Shown one piece after another: positions 1 through 7,968 of a stretch of 64,000 bases of DNA; the stretch's first letter is position 1, and every line of letters begins with the position of its first letter. Origin of the DNA: Salinibacterium hongtaonis (GTDB lineage Bacteria > Actinomycetota > Actinomycetes > Actinomycetales > Microbacteriaceae); contig NZ_CP026951.1 in the NCBI RefSeq assembly GCF_003065485.1, forward strand, positions 434,001-498,000. Reading direction: 5' to 3'. A model generated the notes under the pieces. That model did not search any database. It worked only from the letters and a program-made list of their open reading frames with translations, and had not been told where the DNA came from. Made by a program: the position numbers and the translations under genes.

Positions 1-2
1 CG

Positions 3-332
3 CGGTCGGAGCGCGGCAGCGTAACCGCAGAATTCGTTGTGGCGCTGCCGGCCGCGCTTGTCGTGATCATCACGGCACTCGCCGGTGTGCAGCTCGGGTC
101 TGTCGTGCTCCGGCTCCACGATGCGTCCGCCATCGTGGCACGCTCCGTGGCCCGCGGCGACAGCATCGAGGGCGCGCAGGCCAGGGCATCGCGCCTGGTC
201 CCCGGAGCGCTCTTTTCCGTGGCACGGGTCGGCGACCTCGTCTGCGCCTCCGCCGAGGCCCGGGGCAGGGGCGTGCTGGCATCCGTGCCGATCAGCGCCC
301 GCTCCTGCGCCCTCAGTGGGCCTGCCCCATGA
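3..332 (+). CDS. TadE-like pilus assembly protein, 5' partial
   Basis: The frame is open from the window edge, so the true start lies upstream. The visible part begins with ERGSVTAEFVVALPAA, a prepilin-like Gly-Ser/Glu motif followed by a hydrophobic helix, as in TadE-family minor pilins of Flp/Tad loci. After the single N-terminal helix comes a short pseudopilin-like domain of about 80 residues with two cysteines (SVARVGDLVCA and ARSCAL) that could form a disulfide outside the membrane. Its stop overlaps the next start (ATGA), so the two genes are translationally coupled. Family call is good; the exact role in the pilus is inferred. Confidence 0.75.
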   Translation, partial: RSERGSVTAEFVVALPAALVVIITALAGVQLGSVVLRLHDASAIVARSVARGDSIEGAQARASRLVPGALFSVARVGDLVCASAEARGRGVLASVPISARSCALSGPAP

Positions 333-724
333 CGCACGCGACCCCGTCGCGGGGCGCCGCGATGCGGGATGGCGAGCGGGGCGCCGGGTCAGTTCTGGTT
401 GTCGCCATCCTCTCTGTCGCGGTGCTGTCGCTGGCGCTGGTCATCCCCTTATATAAGGGACTCGTGCTCAACCGGGTTGCGGCTGGGGCGGCGGATGCTT
501 CTGCGCTCGCCGCAGCAGACGTGGCGGTCGGCATTGTGCCCGGCGATCCGTGCTCGGTTGCCCAAACCGTCGCCGCTGCCAACGGTGCCGAGCTGGCCCG
601 ATGCGAGGTCGACGGGCTTGTCGCCACGGTCCTCATAACGGTCGCCCGCGACGGCTTTGTGGTGGTTTCCGGGGCAACTGCGGGGCCAGCTCCCAGACCT
701 CAATTAGCAGGCACCAAGGGTTGA
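329..724 (+). CDS. Rv3654c-type TadE/TadG-like protein
   Basis: A 131-residue protein with an N-terminal region containing DGERGAGSVLVVAIL, the processing-site-plus-helix layout of TadE/G-like proteins. Residues about 20-45 form the single membrane helix, followed by a small extracellular domain rich in Ala and Val with two Cys residues. The motif AAGAADASALAAADVAVG is typical of the actinobacterial Rv3654c family, which ends Flp pilus operons. It overlaps the upstream gene by 4 nt. A GC-rich inverted repeat (GCCCG, 8-nt loop, CGGGC, about 747-767) lies between it and topA but has no T tract. Confidence 0.75.
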   Translation: MTHATPSRGAAMRDGERGAGSVLVVAILSVAVLSLALVIPLYKGLVLNRVAAGAADASALAAADVAVGIVPGDPCSVAQTVAAANGAELARCEVDGLVATVLITVARDGFVVVSGATAGPAPRPQLAGTKG

Positions 725-817
725 GTGTGTATGGTTTCGGATGTTGGCCCGCTTATTAACGGGCAGCAGACCGTCGCGCAGCATCCTGCCCGGTGAGCAC
801 TATCTACGAGGAGTCCG

Positions 818-3679
818 GTGTCCGGAACAAAGAAACTCGTCATCGTCGAGTCACCGGCGAAGGCCAAGACGATCGCCCAGTATTTGGGCGACGGCTACGA
901 GGTGCAGGCCTCAGTCGGGCACATCCGGGATCTCATCGAGCCCAAGAACCTTCCCGCTGAACTCAAAAAGGGTGCGCTGGGCAAGTTCTCCATCGACGTC
1001 GAGAACGGGTTCCTGCCGTACTACGTGGTTTCTGACCAGAAGAAGAAGACGGTCGCCGACCTTAAGCGCGCGCTTAAGGATGCCGACGAGCTCTACCTCG
1101 CAACTGATGAGGACCGCGAGGGGGAGGCCATCGCCTGGCATCTGCTCGAGGTTCTTAAGCCCAAGGTGCCGGTCAAGCGCATGGTGTTCCACGAGATCAC
1201 CAAGGAGGCGATCGAGCGCGCAAAGGACAACCCCCGCGACCTCGACACCGCCCTCGTCGACGCCCAGGAGACCCGCCGCATCCTCGACCGCCTTTATGGT
1301 TACGAGATTTCTCCCGTCCTGTGGCGCAAGGTTGGCCCCGGCCTCTCTGCCGGCCGTGTGCAGTCTGCAGCGACCCGGCTCGTCGTCGACCGTGAGCGCG
1401 AGCGTCTCGCCTTTGTGGCCGCAAGCTACTGGGATCTCACCGCCGAGCTCTCGCCCACAACCGAGAAGTACCCGTTCGAATCTCGCCTCGTGCGGGTCGA
1501 CGGAGAGCGCATCGCAACGGGTCGCGACTTCGACGACAAGGGAAACCTCAAGGCGGGGGTTCGCGCCCTCGACGAGAAGACCGCCACACTGCTTGCCGAC
1601 GCTCTGCGCGCATCCGAAGCATCCGTTGTGGTCTCGTCTGTGGAGTCGAAGCCCTACACGCGTCGCCCCGCAGCTCCCTTCAGCACGTCGACCCTGCAGC
1701 AGGAGGCCGCGCGCAAGCTGCGGTTCTCGGCCCGCCAGACCATGAGTGTTGCCCAGGGGCTCTACGAAAACGGTTACATCACGTACATGCGTACGGATTC
1801 GCTCAACCTGTCGGAGCAGGCCATCTCGGCCGCCCGCAAGCAGGCAGCGGATCTCTATGGAGCCGACACGGTGCCCGCCAAGGCGCGCATGTATGCGAGC
1901 AAGAGTAAGAACGCCCAGGAGGCGCACGAGGCAATCCGCCCCGCCGGGGACACGTTCCGCACGCCCAGCCAGCTCGAAGGCGTGCTGCGCGGCAACGACT
2001 GGAAGCTCTACGACCTCATCTGGAAGCGCACGATCGCCTCGCAGATGGCGGATGCCAAGGGTGTAACCGCTTCCGTCGGCATCACCGCGACCGTTGCTGA
2101 CGGCACAGTTGCCGATTTCTCGGCCACGGGCACGGTCATCACCTTCCGCGGCTTCCTGCAGGCTTACGAAGAGGGCCGCGACGAAGAGCGCAACGATTCC
2201 GCAGAGGCCAAGGAAGCGAAGCTTCCGCCCCTCGAGAAGGGTCAGTCGCTCAGCGTTGTCGAGGTCGAGCCCAAGGGGCACGAGACCAGCCCGCCCCCTC
2301 GTTTCACTGAGGCCAGCCTCGTCAAGACTCTCGAAGAGTTGGGTATTGGTCGCCCGTCGACCTACGCAGCAATCATCTCCACGATCGTCGACCGCGGCTA
2401 CGTCACCCCGCGCGGCCAGGCCCTCGTGCCCAGCTGGATCGCGTTCTCGGTGGTCCGTCTGCTGGAGGAATACTTCGGCGACCTCGTTCAATACGACTTC
2501 ACCGCGGAGATGGAGAACGACCTCGACCGCATCGCCGGCGGCGAAGCCAACCGGGTCGACTGGCTCAAGGGCTTCTACTTTGGCAACGACGACCACCGTG
2601 GCCTGCGCACCGTTGTCGACAACCTCGGCGAGATCGACGCACGCGAGATCAACTCGATCGCGATCACCGACGACATCACCCTGCGCATCGGCAAGTACGG
2701 CCCCTACCTCGAGGTTCCGGGAGACGACCCGGAGACCCCCCGCCGGGTCAACCTGCCCCAGGATCTCGCGCCAGACGAGCTCACGCCCGCCAAGGCGCAG
2801 GAGCTCATCGACGCCCCTGTTGCGGTAGACCGCGTCGTCGGCATCAACCCCGAGAACGGCAAGAGCATCCTGGCCAAGGACGGCCGCTTCGGCCCGTATG
2901 TGACCGAGGTCGACCCCGAGCCAGAAGAGGAGATCGTCGCCGATCCCGCGACGGGCGAGGTTGCGGATGCTGCCAAGAAGCCCGCCAAGAAGCCGGCGAA
3001 GAAGGCTGCCGCGCCCAAGCCGCGCACAGCATCCCTCTTCAAGTCGATGGACCTTGCCACGATCGACCTGGAGACCGCGCTCGCACTGCTCGACCTGCCG
3101 CGCGTTGTTGGCGTCGACCCCGAGTCTGGTGAGGAGATCACGGCTCAGAACGGTCGTTACGGCCCCTACCTGAAGAAGGGTGCCGACACTCGCACGCTGC
3201 CGACCGAAGACCAGATCTTCGAGATCGATTTGCCCGGAGCTCTCGAGCTGTATTCGCAGCCCAAGTACGGTGCCCGCAAGGCATCGAGCGCACTCAAGGA
3301 GTTTGATGCTGATCCCGAGAGCGGCAAGCCGATCAAGATCAAGGACGGCCGCTTCGGCGCGTACGTGACCGATGGTGTGACGAACGCCACGATTCCGCGC
3401 GGCGAGACCGTCGAAGAGGTCGACTTCGAGCGGGCCGTTCAGCTGCTGGCCGACAAGCGCGCCAAGGGACCGGCTAAGAAGCCTGCCGCCAAGAAGGCCG
3501 CAGCCAAGAAGCCTGCCGCCAAAAAGACGGCCGCGAAGAAGCCCGCTGCCAAGAAGCCTGTCACCAAGAAGGCCGCAGCCAGCGGCGCGACCACGACGGT
3601 GAAGAAGGCAGCAACTCGCAAGGCCGCGCCGAAGACGGGGCTTCCGAGCGCGTCAGCGGAGGCGTCGGACGCGTCGTGA
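818..3679 (+). CDS. topA: DNA topoisomerase I
   Basis: Type IA topoisomerase of 953 residues, which relaxes negative supercoils. The N-terminal TOPRIM domain begins KKLVIVESPAKAKTI and holds the acidic motif DEDREGEAIAWHL near residue 100. The active-site motif GYITYMRTDS places the catalytic tyrosine at residue 323. Four C-terminal repeats of the G(K/R)(Y/F)GPYL/V type follow, and the last 70 residues are a lysine-alanine tail (repeated KKPAAKK) typical of actinobacterial enzymes and probably DNA-binding. A GTG start is chosen because GAGGAG lies at 808-813 and family similarity begins there. It overlaps tmk by 4 nt. Confidence 0.97.
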   Translation: MSGTKKLVIVESPAKAKTIAQYLGDGYEVQASVGHIRDLIEPKNLPAELKKGALGKFSIDVENGFLPYYVVSDQKKKTVADLKRALKDADELYLATDEDREGEAIAWHLLEVLKPKVPVKRMVFHEITKEAIERAKDNPRDLDTALVDAQETRRILDRLYGYEISPVLWRKVGPGLSAGRVQSAATRLVVDRERERLAFVAASYWDLTAELSPTTEKYPFESRLVRVDGERIATGRDFDDKGNLKAGVRALDEKTATLLADALRASEASVVVSSVESKPYTRRPAAPFSTSTLQQEAARKLRFSARQTMSVAQGLYENGYITYMRTDSLNLSEQAISAARKQAADLYGADTVPAKARMYASKSKNAQEAHEAIRPAGDTFRTPSQLEGVLRGNDWKLYDLIWKRTIASQMADAKGVTASVGITATVADGTVADFSATGTVITFRGFLQAYEEGRDEERNDSAEAKEAKLPPLEKGQSLSVVEVEPKGHETSPPPRFTEASLVKTLEELGIGRPSTYAAIISTIVDRGYVTPRGQALVPSWIAFSVVRLLEEYFGDLVQYDFTAEMENDLDRIAGGEANRVDWLKGFYFGNDDHRGLRTVVDNLGEIDAREINSIAITDDITLRIGKYGPYLEVPGDDPETPRRVNLPQDLAPDELTPAKAQELIDAPVAVDRVVGINPENGKSILAKDGRFGPYVTEVDPEPEEEIVADPATGEVADAAKKPAKKPAKKAAAPKPRTASLFKSMDLATIDLETALALLDLPRVVGVDPESGEEITAQNGRYGPYLKKGADTRTLPTEDQIFEIDLPGALELYSQPKYGARKASSALKEFDADPESGKPIKIKDGRFGAYVTDGVTNATIPRGETVEEVDFERAVQLLADKRAKGPAKKPAAKKAAAKKPAAKKTAAKKPAAKKPVTKKAAASGATTTVKKAATRKAAPKTGLPSASAEASDAS

Positions 3680-4296
3680 GCGGGCTTTTCATAACCTTTG
3701 AGGGCGGCGACGGCACGGGCAAGACAACCCAGGCCGAGCTGCTGTCGGCGTGGCTGGAGGAGCAGGGGCGCACGGTTGTGCGCTCCCGAGAGCCGGGCGG
3801 CACGGAGCTCGGACTTGAGCTTCGTGAGATCGTTCTGCACAGCAGGGGCCACATCGCCCCGCGCGCCGAGGCGCTCATTTATGCGGCGGATCGTGCGCAC
3901 AACATCGCCACCAAGGTCCGCCCTGCGGTGGAGCGCGGCGACATCGTCATTCAGGATCGCTACATCGATAGCTCGGTTGCCTACCAGGGCGCCGGTCGGG
4001 TGCTCGACGGCGACGAGGTGCGTGATATCTCGCTGTGGGCCACGGAAGGGTTTCAGCCGAACCTGACCATTCTCCTCGACCTCGATGAGGCAGCGGGGCG
4101 GGCCCGTCTGGATGCTTCCCGCACCCGATTCGATCGGCTCGAGGCAGAGAAGGCGGAGTTTCACGCGCGCGTTCGTGGCTCCTATCTGGCGTTGGCGGCG
4201 GCCGAACCCGAGCGCTTTCTCTTGGTGGATGCCGCATTGCCGGTCGACGATATTGCCGCGAGCATCCGTCAGAGGGTTGGCGCGCTGCTCTCCTAG
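3676..4296 (+). CDS. tmk: Thymidylate kinase (dTMP kinase)
   Basis: A 206-residue dTMP kinase making dTDP from dTMP. The P-loop GGDGTGKTTQ is near residue 9, the DR(Y) motif occurs in QDRYIDSSVAYQGAGR, and REPGGTELG matches the substrate-binding region. The GTG start overlaps the topA stop (GTGA), which indicates translational coupling, and holB follows, the usual actinobacterial order. After the TAG stop the same frame stays open for 41 more codons and encodes a Pro-Ala-Lys repeat (see the repeat at 4311). Confidence 0.96.
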   Translation: MSGLFITFEGGDGTGKTTQAELLSAWLEEQGRTVVRSREPGGTELGLELREIVLHSRGHIAPRAEALIYAADRAHNIATKVRPAVERGDIVIQDRYIDSSVAYQGAGRVLDGDEVRDISLWATEGFQPNLTILLDLDEAAGRARLDASRTRFDRLEAEKAEFHARVRGSYLALAAAEPERFLLVDAALPVDDIAASIRQRVGALLS

Positions 4297-4310
4297 GCTG
4301 CCCGCAGCCC

Positions 4311-4365
4311 GGCCAAGCCAGCTCCGGCCAAGCCAGCTCCGGCCAAGCCAGCTCCGGCCAAGCTA
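4311..4365 (+). repeat. 15-bp tandem repeat after tmk
   Basis: Three perfect copies of GGCCAAGCCAGCTCC at 4311-4325, 4326-4340 and 4341-4355, plus a partial copy to 4365. The unit is a multiple of three, and in the tmk frame it reads as repeated Pro-Ala-Pro-Ala-Lys. The frame after the tmk stop is open from 4297 to 4419 and closes with TAG at 4420-4422. It lies in the 136-bp gap between tmk and holB. Confidence 0.9.
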
Positions 4366-4432
4366 GCCCAGTCATCCCAGCCCCAGGCAGCTCAGGGGCA
4401 ACTCGTCGGTGGCGACCCCTAGGCTTGAGCCC

Positions 4433-5602
4433 GTGAGTGTATGGGACGACCTGACGGGCCAATCGGAGGCCATTGCGGTGTTCCGCGCCGCCGCCGATTC
4501 GGCGATAAGGGCCTCGGGCGGCGACGCGAGCGACAACTCGATGACCCACTCGTGGCTCATTACCGGGCCTCCCGGCAGCGGCCGGTCCAACCTCGCTTTT
4601 GCCTTCGCGACGGCGCTTCTCAGTTCGTCTCCCGATGGCGACGAGACCACGCGTCGACAGGTAGAAGCCCGCACGCATCCCGACCTGGCCGTGCTCACGA
4701 CCGAGCGGGTGATCATCACGATCGACGAGGTCCGCACCCTTCTCGCCAGTTCGCAGTTCTCGCCCTCGGTTTCGCGCTTTCGCGTCATGGTCATCGAAGA
4801 TGCCGACCGCATGACGGAGCGCACCTCCAACCTTTTGCTCAAGGCCCTCGAAGAACCGCCGCCCCGCACCGTGTGGATTCTGTGCGCTCCGAGCGAGGCC
4901 GACCTCATCCCCACCATCCGGTCACGCGTGCGATCGGTGCGCCTGAGGGTGCCCTCTGTTCAGGATGTCGCGAGGCTCATCGAGCAACGAGACAGGGTTT
5001 CGCCCGAGCTGGCTTTGCAGGCCGCGCAAGAATCGCAGAGCCATATCGGCATGGCGCACAGGCTCGCCACCAACGACGACGCGCGACGTCGACGCGAGTT
5101 GACGCTGCGCACTGTGCTCGGCATCCGCTCGGTCGGTCAGGCGGTGCTTTCGGCGGCGACCCTCTTGGAGGTTGCGGGGGAGGACGCCAAGGCAATCACC
5201 GAGGAGAAGGATTCTGAGGAGCGTGCCAGCGCGCTGCGGTCCCTGGGCATCGAACCGGGAGGCACGATTCCGCCAGCCCTGCGGTCGCAGCTCAAGACGC
5301 TTGAAGAGGATCAGAAGCGCCGGGCAACCCGCAGCCTTCGCGATGGCATCGACCGCATCATGGTCGACCTCCAGTCGCTGTATCGGGACATCCTGTTGGC
5401 TCAGTTGGGGGCGCAGATCGACCCCGTTAACGTCAGCGTTCTCAGCGAGGTGAAGGCCGCCGCCGCGACATCGCGCCCGGAGCAGACCCTCGCTGTGCTC
5501 GACGCCATCGCCACGGCACGCCGCCGCATCGAAGGCAACGTCTCTCCGGCTCTCGCACTCGAGGCCATGCTGGTGGCCGTGACCCGAAAGGACTCAGTGT
5601 GA
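4433..5602 (+). CDS. holB: DNA polymerase III delta' subunit
   Basis: A 389-residue clamp-loader subunit. The P-loop region reads TGPPGSGRSNLAF, with Arg in place of the usual Lys, as in delta' subunits that do not hydrolyse ATP. The segment VMVIEDADRMTERTSNLLLKALEEPP matches the Walker B and SRC regions. The Cys cluster of the delta' zinc module is not visible: the region between the P-loop and HPDLAVLTTE has no cysteine. A longer frame starts at GTG 4409, but GTG 4433 (MSVWDDLTGQ) fits the family and lies 7 nt after a TAGGCT -10 element (4420-4425), suggesting a leaderless message. Confidence 0.9.
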   Translation: MSVWDDLTGQSEAIAVFRAAADSAIRASGGDASDNSMTHSWLITGPPGSGRSNLAFAFATALLSSSPDGDETTRRQVEARTHPDLAVLTTERVIITIDEVRTLLASSQFSPSVSRFRVMVIEDADRMTERTSNLLLKALEEPPPRTVWILCAPSEADLIPTIRSRVRSVRLRVPSVQDVARLIEQRDRVSPELALQAAQESQSHIGMAHRLATNDDARRRRELTLRTVLGIRSVGQAVLSAATLLEVAGEDAKAITEEKDSEERASALRSLGIEPGGTIPPALRSQLKTLEEDQKRRATRSLRDGIDRIMVDLQSLYRDILLAQLGAQIDPVNVSVLSEVKAAAATSRPEQTLAVLDAIATARRRIEGNVSPALALEAMLVAVTRKDSV

Positions 5603-7122
5603 GTCGTCTTCGCCGCTCGGCGGTCGCCCTCGTTGCGATCATTCCCCTCTTGCTCTCTGGCTGTTTTCTCATGGGGGGAGAGTCGCGCACCACGTCGACG
5701 CCAACGGGAGAAAAGGTCGACGCCGACCTTCAGCCGTTCTATGACCAGGTTGTGGAGTGGGAGTCATGCGGGGACGACTTTCAGTGCGCCACCGCCACAG
5801 CTCCGCTTGACTGGGACGACCCGGAGCGCGAATCGATAGAGCTCGCGCTCATCCGGCTCACCACGCGTGGCACCCCCATGGGGTCTCTGCTCGTGAACCC
5901 GGGCGGCCCCGGCGGCTCGGGCGTGGACTTCGTGCGGGAGAGCTGGGACTACGCCACAACTGCTCAGCTGCGCGATAACTACGACCTCGTGGGCTTCGAC
6001 CCTCGCGGCGTCGGCGCATCATCCGCCGTCTCCTGCTACGACGACCCCGACACCTATACCGACTACCTCTACGACATCACTCCGGGCACTCCCGGCTCCG
6101 CCGAATGGCTGGATGCGATGGATGCCACAATGGCCGAGTTCGGTGCCGACTGCTTCGAGTTCACGGGCGAACTGCTCGGGTTCGTCGACACCGTGAGTGC
6201 CGCGCGCGATCTTGACCTGCTGCGCGCGATTCTCGGCGACGACAAACTCAACTACCTCGGCTCGTCGTATGGAACGTTCCTCGGCGCGACCTATGCCGAT
6301 CTGTATCCGCAGAACACCGGCCGACTCGTGCTTGATGGCGCGATCGACCCTGCGAGCACCGACTTCGAGGTCACGGCGATGCAGGCTCAGGGTTTTGAGA
6401 GCGCGATGCGGGCCTATCTTGCCGATTGCCTCACGGGGGCAGATTGCCCCTTCACCGGCACGGTGGAATCGGGCATGAAGGAGATGGGTGCCATCTTCGC
6501 TCGCCTGGAGGCGAGCCCGCTGCGGGCAGAAGACGGGCGTCTTCTTGGGTCACAGACGATGTTCACTGCCGTGATTCTGCCGCTCTATAGCGCCGACACG
6601 TGGCAGTACCTCACGTCGCTTATTACGGATGTCAAACGGGGCAGCGCCGAGATCGCCTTCTCCCTCGCCGACCTCTACAACGGCCGGGAGCCCGACGGCA
6701 CGTTCGCCGACAACTCGTCCGAGGCCTTCACCGCTATCAACTGCCTCGACTACCCATCAACGAGCACGCGGGAGACCCTCCCTGCCGAGGCGGCGGAACT
6801 CGCCGCTCTCGCCCCGGTGTTCGGGCCACAGATGTCGTGGGGTGGCACGTCGTGCGACGCGTGGCCCTTCGAGGCGACGCGCGTCCGTGGCCCCATTGCT
6901 GCCGACGGCTCTGCACCGATTCTCGTCGTGGGCACGACGAACGACCCTGCCACGCCCTATGCCTGGTCGGTCGCCCTGGCCGATCAACTGCAGAACGGGC
7001 ACCTCGTCTCGTATGACGGGGAGGGACACACCGCCTATAACAAGTCCAACCAGTGCATCGACGACACGGTTGACGCGTTCTTCATCGACGGGACTGTGCC
7101 GGCCACTGACCCGCTGTGTTGA
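5599..7122 (+). CDS. Secreted lipoprotein alpha/beta hydrolase (TAP-like peptidase)
   Basis: A 507-residue alpha/beta hydrolase of the tripeptidyl aminopeptidase (TAP/SCO7095) type. The N-terminus is a lipoprotein signal with lipobox LLSGC at about residues 18-22, so the protein is likely anchored outside the membrane. The oxyanion region NPGGPGGSG, the nucleophile elbow GSSYG, an Asp in TTNDPATP and a His in DGEGHTAY form the expected catalytic set. The C-terminal TAP-like domain holds the Asp and His. The GTG start overlaps the holB stop. The substrate is presumably short peptides; this is by family only. Confidence 0.85.
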   Translation: MSRLRRSAVALVAIIPLLLSGCFLMGGESRTTSTPTGEKVDADLQPFYDQVVEWESCGDDFQCATATAPLDWDDPERESIELALIRLTTRGTPMGSLLVNPGGPGGSGVDFVRESWDYATTAQLRDNYDLVGFDPRGVGASSAVSCYDDPDTYTDYLYDITPGTPGSAEWLDAMDATMAEFGADCFEFTGELLGFVDTVSAARDLDLLRAILGDDKLNYLGSSYGTFLGATYADLYPQNTGRLVLDGAIDPASTDFEVTAMQAQGFESAMRAYLADCLTGADCPFTGTVESGMKEMGAIFARLEASPLRAEDGRLLGSQTMFTAVILPLYSADTWQYLTSLITDVKRGSAEIAFSLADLYNGREPDGTFADNSSEAFTAINCLDYPSTSTRETLPAEAAELAALAPVFGPQMSWGGTSCDAWPFEATRVRGPIAADGSAPILVVGTTNDPATPYAWSVALADQLQNGHLVSYDGEGHTAYNKSNQCIDDTVDAFFIDGTVPATDPLC

Positions 7123-7170
7123 TGCTGGCGCTGGGCTGACTCGCTAATCGTTGCGCATCCGCGGCGTTTG

Positions 7171-7184
7171 CTGCATTTTTGCAG
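7171..7184. promoter_or_regulatory. Operator-like dyad upstream of TetR gene
   Basis: CTGCATTTTTGCAG has perfect 5-bp arms around TTTT. It sits about 20 bp before the proposed start of the TetR gene, next to a possible -10 (AACAAT, 7190-7195). Autorepression by the TetR protein is an inference. Confidence 0.45.
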
Positions 7185-7202
7185 AGGTGCAACAATGGCG
7201 GT

Positions 7203-7841
7203 GTGACCATGGAAGAACTCGGACTGCGCGAGCGCAAGCGCATCGCCACCCGGCACGCCATCCAGAGGGCCGCCGTTGAGCTGGTCGTGGAGCACGGGCT
7301 TGCCGTAACGGTCGAGGAGATAGCCCAGCGCGCCGATGTTTCACCGCGCACCTTCTTCAACTACTTCCCCACAAAAGAGGATGCGCTGCTGGGCGGGCCG
7401 CCCGCCGCGCCCTCCGGCGAAGAGCGGGAGCGCTTTGTGCACGCGGGCCCAGACTCCGATCTTCTCTGCGACTTCGCCGTCATGTTCGCCGCCGCCTCGC
7501 AGCATGCGACCCTCGACCCGGAGGTGCAGCGGCTGCGTCGCCTGCTCGTGCGCAGCCACCCGGAGCTTGCGGCTCGGCGCATGGTCGCCACGCGTGATCT
7601 GGAGAGCGCGGTGCTGGAGATCGTGGTCGAGCGGTTCGCCATCGACTCCCCGGAACTCACGCCCGCGCAGCAGCGCCTCCGCGCCGGACTTGCCGCGTTC
7701 GCTGCCTTCGGAATCCTCAAGCACAGCTGGATCGTGTGGGCCGAATCCGCGGGTGCAGAAACACTGGCCTCGTGCATTGCCTCAGAATTCGACGCAGCAC
7801 GCGACCTGTTCGCGTACAAGAGTGCCTCCGGAATCGGGTAA
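7203..7841 (+). CDS. TetR/AcrR-family transcriptional regulator
   Basis: A regulator of about 212 residues with an N-terminal TetR helix-turn-helix ([25 protein letters not shown]) and a ligand-binding helical domain. GTG 7203 is chosen because it lies 7 nt after AACAAT; ATG 7209 is also possible, and a TTG at 7179 opens the frame further. The effector and targets are unknown. The C-terminal part ([17 protein letters not shown]) is common in actinobacterial AcrR-type regulators. The stop codon TAA overlaps a TAAGCT sequence that could be a promoter element for the downstream tRNA gene. Confidence 0.85.
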   Translation: MTMEELGLRERKRIATRHAIQRAAVELVVEHGLAVTVEEIAQRADVSPRTFFNYFPTKEDALLGGPPAAPSGEERERFVHAGPDSDLLCDFAVMFAAASQHATLDPEVQRLRRLLVRSHPELAARRMVATRDLESAVLEIVVERFAIDSPELTPAQQRLRAGLAAFAAFGILKHSWIVWAESAGAETLASCIASEFDAARDLFAYKSASGIG

Positions 7842-7856
7842 GCTTTCTAGCTGTGC

Positions 7857-7874
7857 GTTCGAGCTAGCTCGAAC
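7857..7874. repeat. 18-bp perfect palindrome before tRNA-Thr
   Basis: GTTCGAGCTAGCTCGAAC is perfectly self-complementary and ends 3 bp before the tRNA gene. It would lie in the tRNA 5' leader if transcription starts from TAAGCT at about 7839. It may be a processing hairpin, a terminator for the TetR gene or a protein site. Confidence 0.6.
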
Positions 7875-7877
7875 CAC

Positions 7878-7953
7878 GCCGCCTTAGCTCAGTCGGTAGA
7901 GCATCTCACTCGTAATGAGAAGGTCGTCAGTTCGATTCTGACAGGCGGCTCCA
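7878..7953 (+). tRNA. tRNA-Thr(CGT)
   Basis: A 76-nt cloverleaf: acceptor GCCGCCT pairs with AGGCGGC at 7943-7949, D-arm TAGCTCAGTCGGTAGAGC, anticodon loop CTCGTAA with anticodon CGT, T-arm GTCAGTTCGATTCTGAC, and a genome-encoded CCA at 7951-7953. The 3' part, from the anticodon arm onward, is the integration target of the islands downstream. Confidence 0.97.
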
Positions 7954-7959
7954 CAAAAA
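7907..7959 (+). repeat. att copy 1 (within tRNA-Thr)
   Basis: A 53-bp sequence from the anticodon arm of tRNA-Thr through CCACAAAAA. It is repeated exactly at 12167-12219, and 52 bp of it at 13444-13495. It is inferred to be the attachment core used by the adjacent integrase. Confidence 0.9.
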
Positions 7960-7968
7960 TCCCCGCCG

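Noticed and set aside
911-2596. 561-codon minus-strand frame inside topA
   Set aside because: It mirrors topA codons in high-GC DNA, lacks a start signal and has no recognisable domain.
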